Shown here: in pieces, positions 6,731-14,772 of the stretch
Position numbering within the stretch: the stretch's first letter is position 1
How the letters are laid out: each line of letters begins with the position of its first letter
NCBI GenBank assembly: GCA_964392615.1
Contig: CAYMRB010000251.1
Location: 1-14,805 of the forward strand
DNA length: 14,805 nt
Direction of reading: 5' to 3'
From: CAYMRB01 sp964392615
Lineage (GTDB): Bacteria > Planctomycetota > UBA8108
The notes under the pieces: model-generated
Database searches by the model: none
The model's input: the letters and a program-made list of their open reading frames with translations, nothing else
Told to the model about the DNA's origin: nothing
Translations under genes and position numbers: made by a program

Positions 6731-9700
6731 ATGCGACTCTCGCGAACCTTGTGGTGCGGCTGCCTCGTCGCGGCTGCGCTCTGCGCCGGGCGTGTCCACG
6801 CCCAGAACGATGTGGGGATTGTCGACCAGAACCTGACGTGCGCCGTCCGGGGAAACGACGTCGACATCTCCTGGCAGATCGAGTTCATCCGCCCGATCGA
6901 TGCGTGGCTCATCCTCCGCGATGGCGAGCTCCTCGCGCGGTTGCGCCCCGACGCTCGGCGTTATCAGGACACCGACGTCCCGGCGGGTGACCACTTCTAC
7001 GAGCTCCACGCGGTCGACGGCGACTCGATCGGCCGCATGGGGCAGTGCTCCGTCGTCGTCGGCGACTTCGGAGTACGCTGCCGCGTCGAAGGTCTCGACG
7101 TCCACCTCGCGTGGGGGCCGATTCTGATCGACGTGGCGATCGACGCGTTCCTGATCCGCGAAAACGGCCGCGTCGTCGCGCGGGTCGGACCGAACGAGCG
7201 GTCCTACACCCGCACGGTCGGAGGGCCGGGGACCTACCGGTACGTCGTCACGGCCATCACGGGCGACGCTGAGTTCCGGATCGGCGCATGCACGGCCATC
7301 GTGCGCAATCCGGCGTTCAGCTGCACGGTCGATCCTCCGACTGTCCTGCTCGACTGGTCGGAGATGATTTTCCCGGCGATCCCGCTGCACTTCGAAGTCT
7401 TCTGGAATCACGAGCTCCTCGCGAGCATCAACGCGCCACGGTTCCGGCACGAGCCGGGGCCCGGGCGTCACCTGTATCAGGTCTGGGTCGTCTTCGACAT
7501 GCGCCCGGACGATCCCGTCGATGTGGCGAACGGCGTCGAGGCGATCGGCGGCATCGTCGACGTCGGACCCGACGGCAGCGGTCGCGCCCTCATCGGGCAG
7601 TGCGAGGTCGTCATGCCCGGCAGTTCCGTGCCACCGCCCGAGGACCTGACGTGCCTCGACCTCGACGCTCCACCGGACCTGCGCATCGACGACACGAGCC
7701 TCCTCGGTCCGCACGACGTGCTGCTCGTCTGGCAGCGGCCGGTCGACTACGACCGGATCATCATCGCGCGCGGTTTCCAGTTCATCGCGGTGATCCCCGG
7801 CGATCAGTTCTGGTACATCGACCGCAACATCGGTCCCGGCACCTACACGTACCGCGTGATCGGCGTGCTGGACGGGCGTCTCAGCCGCCCGGCCGAGTGC
7901 ACGGTCACCGTGCCACTTCCGGAGATCGAGCCGCCGCGCGAGCTCACGTGCCGCTACGTCGGCCCGACGGCCGACGAGGTCGAAGGGATCGATGATCCGG
8001 ACGTGTTGCCGCGGCGCTACGTCCAGCTCGACTGGGTCAACGGTCAGGACTACGACGCGGTCATCGTCGCGGTCAACAACCAGTCGCTGATCCGCCTGCC
8101 GGGCGATGCGACAGGATACCGCCACATCAACCCGCCGGCGGGTCGCAACCACTACCGCGTCTTCGGCGTCGTCCGTCTGCGTCGCAGCGACGCCGCGGAG
8201 TGCACCGTCATCGTCCCGGTCGGCATCGTGCCGCCGGTCGAGAACCTGCAGTGCCGCGTGGTCTTCCCCGTGCCGGAGATCGAAGAGGCCGATCCGGACG
8301 ATCCGGTCCTCGGCGGCGTGATCGACGAGGAGGTGCCGGGCGTCGTGCCGGTGCCACGCGTGATCATGACGTGGGACTTGCCGACATCGACGGGGAGCTT
8401 CGCGGTCTACGACGCGATCCTGATCCTGCGCAACAACCTGCTCATCGCGACGATTCCCGGCCATAGCCGCAGCTACGTCGATCACCCGCCGTTCGTGCAG
8501 GGCACGATCGTCTACAGCGTCATCGGGGTCGTCGGCAATCGCCGCAGCGTGCCTCGCAGGTGCGAGGTCGTGATCGAGCCGCCCTTCGTACCGCCGCCGC
8601 AAGAGTTCACCTGCGAGATCGATTCGCGGATTCTCCAGCCAGCGGACCTCGCGGATGAGCCGAACGTCGTCGGCGAGCTGGACGGCATCGTCGCGCCGTT
8701 CCCCGTCGTGCGCCTCAGCTGGGTCAATCCCGTGCGCTACGCGAGCTTGGTCCTCGCGCGCGGCGGCGATTGGGTTCGCGAGCTCCCGGGCGATGCGACG
8801 CGCGCGTTCGACGTCAATCCGCCGCCCGGCATCCACGTGTACGTGCTGTTCGGGATCACGCGGAACGGCGATCGCAGCCCAGCTGTGCGCTGCCGTGTCG
8901 AGATTCCGCACGGTGCCGTGCCCCCGGTCGAGGACTTGACGTGCGTCGCGGTGAGCCCGGCCGTGGACGGAACGGTCGCAGTGCTTACGTGGGTCAACCC
9001 GATCCGCTCGTACACGGCGATCACGATCGTCAAGGACGGCGACATGGTCATCGAGCTGTCCGGCAGCGCGATGCGCTGGGTCGACCGCGATCCGGCGCCC
9101 GGCGTCCACGTGTACGAGGTCATCGGCTGGATCGGCAACCGCCGCAGCCCCGGTCGCTTCTGCCGCGTGGTCATCGAAGGCCCGCCGCCGCGCGATCTGC
9201 TGTACTTCTCGAGCGGGCTATTCGATACGGACGCCGACGGCGTGCCGCGGCTGGTCGATCGACCCGGAACCGTGACCTGCTACGCCAGTCACGCGCGCCC
9301 GCTGCAGGGTTGGTCGTTCGGCGTGTGCTCGAACCCGAGCGTCCTCGTCCCCGAGGAGGCGACGATCGAGGGCACGACGACCGCGACCTTGAACGACGGC
9401 GCCGGACCGGAGTTCCTGTCGCTGGACCGCTACGACGAAGGCTTCACGATGGGCGTCATCATCGACCCGATGGACGCGACGAACACGCTGCCGCCGTCGA
9501 GCCGTGACAGCCTCGTGCGGCTCTTCTACTCGCCCGGCGAGGACGCGGAGCCCGGCGTGCGGTACTCGGTCGGGTACTGCGAGCGCGTCGGCGATCCTCC
9601 GGTCGCGGTGCTCTACGTGGTCAACGGGTTCGAGGTGCGCCCGCGTACCGCTCCGGGCTACGTGATGTTCTTCGGCTTCGATCCGCGCTTCGTCCGCGGC

Positions 9701-9964
9701 GACTACAACGGCAACCTCGAGGTCGAGATGGCCGACGGTATCGCCGAGCTGCGCTGGCTGTTCGGCAACGGCCGTCCTCCGGGGTGCGCCGACGCTGCCG
9801 ACGTGAACATGAGCGGCGAGCTGAACATCGCGGACCCGATCTCGTTGTTCAACTTCCTGTACAGCGGCGGTCGCCCGCCGCCGCCGCCGTTCCCGGAGTG
9901 CGGCGTCCCGGAGGAGTACCTGCTCGGCTGCGAGAATCCTCCGTGTCCGTCGCCGGTTCCGTGA
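6731..9964 (+). CDS. Secreted protein with eight Cys-bracketed FN3-like repeats, a beta-sandwich domain and a dockerin-like C-terminus
   Basis: Predicted 1077 aa. ATG 6731 has AGGAGGG 6 bases upstream; the signal peptide ends near VHA-QN (residue 24). Eight fibronectin-III-like units follow, at about 34-111, 113-191, 195-295, 303-394, 402-495, 503-615, 623-725 and 733-815. Best-kept features are (L)TC, xLxWxNPxxY, LPGDATxYxDxNPPPGxHxY, GxxGNRRS and CxVxI. Each unit begins and ends with one Cys: 37/106, 117/187, 198/291, 308/390, 407/491, 508/611, 628/721 and 738/811. Units 4-7 carry variable, mostly acidic inserts. Residues 823-975 form another beta-rich domain (LQGWSFGVCSN, TTTATLNDGAGPEF), perhaps cohesin-like. 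Residues 991-1002 and 1024-1035 are paired calcium loops as in type I dockerin, with ELRWLFGNGRPP and SLFNFLYSGGRPP helices. The Cys/Pro tail is typical of planctomycetes. A surface or matrix role is inferred; no catalytic domain is visible. Confidence 0.88.
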   Translation: MRLSRTLWCGCLVAAALCAGRVHAQNDVGIVDQNLTCAVRGNDVDISWQIEFIRPIDAWLILRDGELLARLRPDARRYQDTDVPAGDHFYELHAVDGDSIGRMGQCSVVVGDFGVRCRVEGLDVHLAWGPILIDVAIDAFLIRENGRVVARVGPNERSYTRTVGGPGTYRYVVTAITGDAEFRIGACTAIVRNPAFSCTVDPPTVLLDWSEMIFPAIPLHFEVFWNHELLASINAPRFRHEPGPGRHLYQVWVVFDMRPDDPVDVANGVEAIGGIVDVGPDGSGRALIGQCEVVMPGSSVPPPEDLTCLDLDAPPDLRIDDTSLLGPHDVLLVWQRPVDYDRIIIARGFQFIAVIPGDQFWYIDRNIGPGTYTYRVIGVLDGRLSRPAECTVTVPLPEIEPPRELTCRYVGPTADEVEGIDDPDVLPRRYVQLDWVNGQDYDAVIVAVNNQSLIRLPGDATGYRHINPPAGRNHYRVFGVVRLRRSDAAECTVIVPVGIVPPVENLQCRVVFPVPEIEEADPDDPVLGGVIDEEVPGVVPVPRVIMTWDLPTSTGSFAVYDAILILRNNLLIATIPGHSRSYVDHPPFVQGTIVYSVIGVVGNRRSVPRRCEVVIEPPFVPPPQEFTCEIDSRILQPADLADEPNVVGELDGIVAPFPVVRLSWVNPVRYASLVLARGGDWVRELPGDATRAFDVNPPPGIHVYVLFGITRNGDRSPAVRCRVEIPHGAVPPVEDLTCVAVSPAVDGTVAVLTWVNPIRSYTAITIVKDGDMVIELSGSAMRWVDRDPAPGVHVYEVIGWIGNRRSPGRFCRVVIEGPPPRDLLYFSSGLFDTDADGVPRLVDRPGTVTCYASHARPLQGWSFGVCSNPSVLVPEEATIEGTTTATLNDGAGPEFLSLDRYDEGFTMGVIIDPMDATNTLPPSSRDSLVRLFYSPGEDAEPGVRYSVGYCERVGDPPVAVLYVVNGFEVRPRTAPGYVMFFGFDPRFVRGDYNGNLEVEMADGIAELRWLFGNGRPPGCADAADVNMSGELNIADPISLFNFLYSGGRPPPPPFPECGVPEEYLLGCENPPCPSPVP

Positions 9965-9980
9965 TTCCGTGATTCCGTGA
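9957..9980 (+). repeat. Triple tandem TTCCGTGA at the stop codon
   Basis: Three perfect copies of an 8-base unit begin inside the last codons of the repeat/dockerin gene. Each copy contains TGA, and because 8 is not a multiple of 3 the three TGAs (9962, 9970, 9978) fall in all three frames. The first is the stop in use. Likely a small slippage duplication with a built-in stop for every frame. Confidence 0.9.
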
Positions 9981-10047
9981 GCGGCTGGACACGCGTCGCA
10001 AGGTCATGCGGCGGGTGGACGGAATCGAGCCGCAAGCTCCGCTTCGC

Positions 10048-10090
10048 GGGCCTGTCCGCCTTCCTTCGGGGGGGCGGGCTGGCCCCTTTT
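10048..10090 (+). terminator. Intrinsic terminator with UUCG tetraloop
   Basis: GGGCCTGTCCGCCTTCC (10048-10064) folds on 10069-10085 around a TTCG loop (10065-10068), giving about 16 pairs with a few G-T wobbles and one T-T mismatch. TTTT follows at 10087-10090. It lies about 85 bases after the repeat/dockerin stop codon and faces the convergent rseP gene. There is no T-run for the opposite strand, so it serves the rightward transcript. A separate 6-bp hairpin (CCGACG 10102-10107 with CGTCGG 10115-10120) sits just beyond the rseP stop but has no T-run. Confidence 0.8.
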
Positions 10091-10124
10091 CATGCGCGGT
10101 GCCGACGCGCAGCTCGTCGGGCGA

Positions 10125-12263
10125 TCAGAAGAACCGCGCGATGTCGTGGTACGTGACGAACACGGCCAGCGTGATGATCAACAGGAACGCGACCGTCGTG
10201 ACGCGCTCCTGGATACGGATGCTGACCGGCGATCCCTTGGCCTTCTCGATCGCCAGGAACAGCAGGTGGCCGCCGTCGAGGATCGGGAACGGCATCAGGT
10301 TCAGGAGGCCGAGGTTGACGCTGATGATCGCCATCCAGTAGAGCAGCCTCGTCCAACCGAGCTCGGCGACGCGATAGAGCAGGTGGGTGATGCCGACCGG
10401 ACCCGCGAGGTTCTTCGGCGACACGTCGCGGCGAATGAGGCTGCGCAGCGTCGTGAAGACCTGCTTGCCGACGAACACGCTCCGCTCGAGGCCGAGGACG
10501 AACGAGTCGAGCACACCGCTCTGCACCAACCGTTTGCGGCCGTCGATCGGCAGCTCGATCGTCTTGGGCGGCGTGTACGAGACGACGACCTCGCTCTGGT
10601 GGAGCTCGCCCGCGGCATCGAGCCACTCGACCGCGACCTTGTCGCCGGGCTTGCGCGACGTGACGTGCTCGCGGAATTCTTCCCACCCGTAGACCGGTTC
10701 GGAGTTCAGCTTCACCACGCGCGAGCCGACCTCCATGCCGGCCTTGCCGGCCGGCCCAGCGGGATCGATGCTCTGCAGCGGAGGGAAGGAGCGCCAGCGG
10801 ACACCGTCGCCGGCTTGCAGGGCGTCACGCGGCACATCGAGCTCGGTGGGGCTTGCGGCCAGGCCCTTCCCGTCCGGCGCGGGGTGCAGCACCACGACTT
10901 TCACGGAGGCGCCGCCTTTCTCCCCGCCGAGCGTCGTCACGAGGTCGTCCTCGCCATAGACGGGGACGCCGGCGACATCGCGCAGCACGTCTCCCAGCTT
11001 CAGGCCCGCCTTCTCGAGCGGGGATCCTGCCGTGATTTCGCCGACGACGAGCGGACGATACGCCCAGTCGATCTCGCGACGCAGCAGCCAGCCGAGAAGA
11101 CGGTGGCGAGCGACCTCGACGTCGCGGTCACCGCCCTCTCGGCCGCGCACCGCGAGGCGGAGCGTGTCGGTCGTGAAGCGGCGCGCGAGATCCGACCACG
11201 ACATACACGCGACAGTCTCGTCGTTGACGCGCAGGATCTCGTCATGCTGTTGGAGCACGTCCGCAGCGTCGGAGCCGGGAGCCAAGTGTCGCGCGATCGT
11301 CCCCGTGCCTGCGAGGACGCGGAATTGCGCCCGTGGCTTCGCGTCGGGGTCCGGGCCGGAAGAAGCGAGATCGATCCACAATTCCTCCTCCTGCGAGGAG
11401 GACGCGTCACTCCGCGCGACTTGTAGCCGGAACGGCTCCGTCGGGTGGAGGGCGACGTAGGCGTTCAGGGCGGAGACCAGAAGTGTCGGCGTCAGCTCCG
11501 GTAGCTCGTAGCCGCCGAGAGATGCGCCGACGACGCGATCTCCCGTGCGCAGGCCCGCCGCAGCCGCTGCAGAGTCCGGAGGTACGTCCTCGAGGACGGG
11601 ATCCCACGAGCCCTGCCTCCCGAGGCCGATCGTGCTGAAGCCCATCGCGGCGTTGTACTCGGGCTGGACCTTGAACTCGAGCGGCTCGGCGACACCCTCG
11701 CGCTCCACCCTGAAGTGGAGCGTCGAGTCGGCGCCGCCCAGGGCGCCCTCGACCATGATCTCGTTCAGGTCGACGACCGAGTCGCCGTTGAGCTCGATCA
11801 CGTGGTCGTCGGGCCGCAGGCCTGCTTTCCAGACCGGCGTTCCGGGCGTGATCGGTCCGAGGACCGGAGCGGTGAACTCCACGCCGAACGTGAACGCGAT
11901 CATGAAGAACACGAACGCGGACAGGAAGTTCATCAGCGCGCCGGCTGCGAACACGAGAGCGCGCGCGCCGATCGACTGCGCCAGCAGCTCGTCGGGCTTC
12001 GGGTCCTTGCCGTCTTCGGGGATCATCTCGCCCGCGAGCTTCACGTAGCCGCCGAACGGCACCATGCCGATCACGTACTCGGTCTCACCCCACTGCTTCG
12101 AGAAGAAGCGTAGGTTGCGGCCGCGGATCGGGGGGTCGAAGCCGAGCGCGAAACGCTCGACGCGCACGCCGACCTTCTTGGCCGCGAGGAAGTGCCCGGC
12201 TTCGTGGATGAAGATGATCAAGCCGATGGCGAGGATGCCGACTGCGATGTACAGAGCGATCAT
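10125..12263 (-). CDS. rseP: RseP/site-2 family intramembrane metalloprotease with expanded PDZ region
   Basis: Predicted 712 aa, against about 450 for E. coli RseP. M50 enzymes cut substrates inside the membrane, for example anti-sigma factors or signal-peptide remnants. The zinc site is HEAGH (H20, E21, H24) in the first membrane segment, with D663 in NLMPFPILDGGH in the third. Membrane segments lie at about 2-20, 101-128, 638-658 and 688-706. GMVPFGGYVKLAGE (67-79) and NLAGPVGI (618-625) are family-typical. Between segments 2 and 3 I count five PDZ-like modules by their GSPxxKAGLKxGDxxxxVxG pattern: about 131-200, 215-300, 312-395, 403-480 and 492-565. The third is the most divergent. ATG 12263 has no good ribosome site, and the gene lies 36 bases after dxr, so it is probably co-transcribed and perhaps coupled. 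dxr-rseP adjacency is common in bacteria, which supports both calls. Confidence 0.95.
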   Translation of the reverse strand: MIALYIAVGILAIGLIIFIHEAGHFLAAKKVGVRVERFALGFDPPIRGRNLRFFSKQWGETEYVIGMVPFGGYVKLAGEMIPEDGKDPKPDELLAQSIGARALVFAAGALMNFLSAFVFFMIAFTFGVEFTAPVLGPITPGTPVWKAGLRPDDHVIELNGDSVVDLNEIMVEGALGGADSTLHFRVEREGVAEPLEFKVQPEYNAAMGFSTIGLGRQGSWDPVLEDVPPDSAAAAAGLRTGDRVVGASLGGYELPELTPTLLVSALNAYVALHPTEPFRLQVARSDASSSQEEELWIDLASSGPDPDAKPRAQFRVLAGTGTIARHLAPGSDAADVLQQHDEILRVNDETVACMSWSDLARRFTTDTLRLAVRGREGGDRDVEVARHRLLGWLLRREIDWAYRPLVVGEITAGSPLEKAGLKLGDVLRDVAGVPVYGEDDLVTTLGGEKGGASVKVVVLHPAPDGKGLAASPTELDVPRDALQAGDGVRWRSFPPLQSIDPAGPAGKAGMEVGSRVVKLNSEPVYGWEEFREHVTSRKPGDKVAVEWLDAAGELHQSEVVVSYTPPKTIELPIDGRKRLVQSGVLDSFVLGLERSVFVGKQVFTTLRSLIRRDVSPKNLAGPVGITHLLYRVAELGWTRLLYWMAIISVNLGLLNLMPFPILDGGHLLFLAIEKAKGSPVSIRIQERVTTVAFLLIITLAVFVTYHDIARFF

Positions 12264-12299
12264 GAGGGATTACCGGAGGACCTAGCGTTCGACGACGCG

Positions 12300-13532
12300 T
12301 TAATGGAGCGCGTCGTCCATTCCTTCTTCGCCCGCGGGGAGCCCCGAGCTTGTGACAGAGTTCGCGCCGCTCGCGATGATTCGCCGCGCTTCGGCACGAG
12401 CCCACTCGTCCGCCTCGAAGAGCTCGGACATGCCGGGCTGACTGACCGGTGAGTGCCGCCCGAGGCACTCCTCGACCGTGTCGACGATCGACAGAAACGA
12501 GATATGGCCGTCGAGGAACGCCTCCCGAGCGATCTCGTTGGAGGCGTTGAGCACCGTCGGCGCGGTCCCGCCGCGCTCCAGGACCTCGTACGCGAGACGC
12601 AGGGCCGGAAACCGCACCCTGTCCAGCTCTTCGAACGTCAACGCGCCGATGGTGGCGAGATCGACTCGCTCGACCGGCAGCGGACGGCGGTCCGGAAACG
12701 TCAGCGCGTACTGGATCGGGACCTTCATGTCCGGCGGGCCGAGCTGACAGATCGTCGAGCCGTCCCGGTACTCGACGAGCGAGTGGATGATGGATTGCGG
12801 GTGGATGACCACGTCGATCTGCTCGGGTGCCATGTCGAACAGCCAGCGCGCCTCGATGACTTCGAGCGCCTTGTTCATCAAGGTCGCCGAATCGATCGTG
12901 ATTTTCGCGCCCATGTCCCAATTCGGGTGCTTGAGCGCCTGTTTTACCGTGACCGCTCGCAGGTCCTCCGCGCTGCTCGTGCGGAACGGGCCGCCGGAGG
13001 CTGTCAGGATCAGCCTGCTGACTTCGTTTCGTTCGCCGCTGCGCAGCGACTGGAAGATCGCGTTGTGCTCGCTGTCGACCGGCAGGATGGCGCGTCCGCG
13101 CTCCGCGGCGTGCTCCATCAGGAGCGCGCCCGACATCACGAGCGACTCCTTGTTCGCGAGGGCGAGGTCCTTGCCGCTCTCGAGCGCGGCGAGGTTGGCC
13201 TCGAGGCCGGCAGCGCCCGAGACCGCGGCGACGAGGATCTCGCCGTCGACGTCGCGCGCCATCTCCACGAGCCCTCGGGGGCCGGCGTAGACGCGAGGCG
13301 CCTCGAACGGCTCCTTCGCTAGGGCCGCGGTGAGCTGCTCGCACGCGTCGAAGTCGCTCAGGCCGACGGCCTCCGGGCGGTGGACGCGGATCTGATCGAG
13401 CAACTTCGCCCAGTTCGATCCGGCTGCCAGTGCGACGAGCTGGAGCTCGTCGTGGAGATTCCGGACGACCTGGTCGGTGCTCGTGCCGATCGAGCCGGTC
13501 GAGCCGAACAGGAGAACCCGCTTTTGAGGCAT
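12300..13532 (-). CDS. dxr: 1-deoxy-D-xylulose 5-phosphate reductoisomerase (MEP pathway)
   Basis: Predicted 410 aa; family about 390-400. It converts DXP to 2-C-methyl-D-erythritol 4-phosphate with NADPH and a divalent metal in the cytoplasm, the committed step to isoprenoids, including the undecaprenyl carrier. Motifs: NADPH fold LLFGSTGSIG (7-16), ALANKESLVMSG (124-135), metal ligands D153 and E155 in PVDSEHNAIFQ and E224 in NKALEVIEARW, flexible loop KHPNWDMG (201-208) with H202, W205 and M207, and the C-terminal helical part PTVLNASNEIAREAFL (325-340). The start ATG 13532 is chosen because MPQKRVLLFGSTGSIG is the normal family N-terminus; the frame stays open upstream to 13703 but encodes Arg/Ser-rich filler. 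No clear ribosome site precedes it. It is first in the dxr-rseP pair and divergent from lgt. cdsA and uppS, often found beside this pair, are absent here. Confidence 0.97.
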   Translation of the reverse strand: MPQKRVLLFGSTGSIGTSTDQVVRNLHDELQLVALAAGSNWAKLLDQIRVHRPEAVGLSDFDACEQLTAALAKEPFEAPRVYAGPRGLVEMARDVDGEILVAAVSGAAGLEANLAALESGKDLALANKESLVMSGALLMEHAAERGRAILPVDSEHNAIFQSLRSGERNEVSRLILTASGGPFRTSSAEDLRAVTVKQALKHPNWDMGAKITIDSATLMNKALEVIEARWLFDMAPEQIDVVIHPQSIIHSLVEYRDGSTICQLGPPDMKVPIQYALTFPDRRPLPVERVDLATIGALTFEELDRVRFPALRLAYEVLERGGTAPTVLNASNEIAREAFLDGHISFLSIVDTVEECLGRHSPVSQPGMSELFEADEWARAEARRIIASGANSVTSSGLPAGEEGMDDALH

Positions 13533-13626
13533 ATCGGGCGCGCCGAGGCTATCTTGCTGCAAACCGCTGGAAGACCGTAATCCGGCGCAGGATAGCCGTG
13601 CCCCCGAGCATTTGCCAGAAAGAACG

Positions 13627-13655
13627 GTGACGTCGCGACACGCCAGGACTACCAT
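13627..13655 (+). promoter_or_regulatory. Weak promoter candidate for lgt
   Basis: GTGACG (13627-13632) and TACCAT (13650-13655) each match 4 of 6 consensus bases with a 17-base spacer, in the 225-base gap between the divergent dxr and lgt genes. It would give a leader of about 95 bases. No better pair was seen on either strand. Confidence 0.22.
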
Positions 13656-13740
13656 GGCACGCCGTAGAAAAGGGGCTCCGTCGCGCCGGATTGCCCTGTC
13701 CAAGGGGCTGATCGCGCGGAACAGGTCCCCAGGTGGCTAC

Positions 13741-13747
13741 AGGAGGT
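13741..13747 (+). promoter_or_regulatory. Ribosome binding site fixing a GTG start for lgt
   Basis: AGGAGGT is a near-complete Shine-Dalgarno sequence ending 10 bases before GTG 13758. It is one of the strongest sites in the window, and the N-terminus it gives (MYREIYNFFGYVPIHGYG) matches the Lgt family. Confidence 0.75.
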
Positions 13748-13757
13748 CGACAGACGC

Positions 13758-14615
13758 GTGTATCGGGAGATCTACAACTTCTTCGGGTACGTCCCGATTC
13801 ACGGTTACGGGCTGGCGATCGTCGTGGGCTTCCTCCTGGCGATCTGGGTCGCCTCACGAGAGGCCCGGCGTCGAGGGTTGCCGCCCGTCATGTACGATTT
13901 CGGCATGGTGATGCTGCTGAGCGGCATCTTCGGCGGTCGGCTGTTCTACTACCTGCAATTCTATGACGAGCAGTTCGCAGGCCAGTCGATTCTCGAGTTC
14001 CTCAAGATATGGAAGGGCGGGCTCGTCTTCTACGGCGGCGCGATTGGCGGGTTCGTCGGTGGCATCATCTATCTCGGGTGGAAGAAGCTGCCGTGGCCCG
14101 ACGTCCTGGACGTCGCGAGCATCGGAGTCCCGATCGGCATGGCCTTTGGCCGAATCGGCTGCTTCCTGAACGGCTGCTGCTTCGGACGCCGGTGTTCGCC
14201 CGATTTTCCGCTCGGAGTCGAGTTTCCGGTCGGCGAGGGCGAATCGCCTGCCTACGACCACCACCTGCGGGAAGGGTGGCTGGAGGCGGGGGATGCGGCC
14301 ATCCCCGTGCACCCGGTGCAGCTGTACCAGGGGACGCACGACATCGCGTTGTTCTTCCTTCTGTGGTGGTACGTCGGCTCGGGACGCGCGCCGCGTGGCG
14401 CCGGTATGCCCGCGCTGTGGTTTCTCTACGCGATCGGTCGCTTTTTCATCGAGGCGCTACGCGGCGACCACACGGTGACCTTCACCGGATTGACGACCTC
14501 TCAGAACGTCTCAATCCCCGCAGCAGTGGTCTTTGGGGGCCTTTTGGTGTTCGCCTATTGGCGCGCATATCGGCTCCGAAACGGCGGTCTCGAAAAAAGC
14601 GGAATTGCGTGTTGA
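13758..14615 (+). CDS. lgt: Phosphatidylglycerol--prolipoprotein diacylglyceryl transferase
   Basis: Predicted 285 aa, the usual Lgt size. It attaches diacylglycerol from phosphatidylglycerol to the lipobox Cys of preprolipoproteins in the inner membrane, the first step of lipoprotein maturation. Several membrane segments are visible (about 16-32, 47-66, 90-107, 119-138, 195-207, 218-232 and 252-268). Motifs: IHGYGLA near the N-terminus, GGLVFYGGAIGG (87-98; E. coli has HGG where this has YGG, a known variant), the signature GRIGCFLNGCCFG (131-143) with R132, HPVQLYQ (185-191) and GRFFIEALRGD (227-237). A loop at about 145-184 is longer and more charged than in E. coli. Start GTG 13758. It is divergent from dxr. 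Four Cys in or near the signature (C135, C140, C141, C146) are typical of the non-proteobacterial form. Confidence 0.96.
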   Translation: MYREIYNFFGYVPIHGYGLAIVVGFLLAIWVASREARRRGLPPVMYDFGMVMLLSGIFGGRLFYYLQFYDEQFAGQSILEFLKIWKGGLVFYGGAIGGFVGGIIYLGWKKLPWPDVLDVASIGVPIGMAFGRIGCFLNGCCFGRRCSPDFPLGVEFPVGEGESPAYDHHLREGWLEAGDAAIPVHPVQLYQGTHDIALFFLLWWYVGSGRAPRGAGMPALWFLYAIGRFFIEALRGDHTVTFTGLTTSQNVSIPAAVVFGGLLVFAYWRAYRLRNGGLEKSGIAC

Positions 14616-14652
14616 CTGCGGCGCCGAAATCTCTAAGATCCTGCTCTTCCCC

Positions 14653-14721
14653 GGTGGGGGTCACACGGCACTAAGCCTTCACGGCAGTGTCCTCACCGCC
14701 TGCTCCGACGAGGGGTGGCGG
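14653..14721 (+). other. Possible structured RNA leader of two hairpins
   Basis: GGTGGGG (14653-14659) can pair fully with CCTCACC (14691-14697), with AC-rich inner pairing CACT/AGTG possible. CCGCC (14696-14700) with GGCGG (14717-14721), reinforced by CTCC/GGGG, makes a second hairpin that overlaps the first by two bases, so the two compete. It lies between the lgt stop and a possible new start at 14773. No known riboswitch class was recognised. It could also be the 3' end of lgt, but there is no adjacent T-run. Confidence 0.3.
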
Positions 14722-14772
14722 GGCTCCAACCGGCCCGTTCTTTGAAAATCTGGGTTCCTGCGAGGATCGATT

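Noticed and set aside
6277..6912. Upstream extension of the methyltransferase frame
   Set aside because: It overlaps the signal-peptide start of the rightward gene. AGGAGGA before ATG 6276 and the signal peptide there decide the start. The same LAGGLTLSVNPPAS peptide appears in frames on both strands only because of the palindrome at 6526-6568.
6644..9109. Long antisense open frame (821 codons) opposite the repeat/dockerin gene
   Set aside because: Its apparent repeats (for example RRIDV, ARRI) mirror the sense-strand repeats. Composition is biased and there is no domain or ribosome site.
9681..9870. True cellulosome gene
   Set aside because: Dockerin-like calcium loops are widespread in planctomycete exported proteins without cellulosomes. 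No scaffoldin or second cohesin protein is in the window.
10092..11426. Plus-strand open frame of 444 codons inside rseP
   Set aside because: Shadow of rseP; no domain pattern, while the minus strand has PDZ modules and the LDGGH motif.
12453..13322. Plus-strand open frame of 289 codons inside dxr
   Set aside because: Shadow of dxr; rich in Arg and Asp with no family signature.
14737..14749. rRNA-operon leader (box A-like GTTCTTTGAAAAT)
   Set aside because: No 16S sequence is in view and box A alone is short. It is kept only as a remark on the possible leader.
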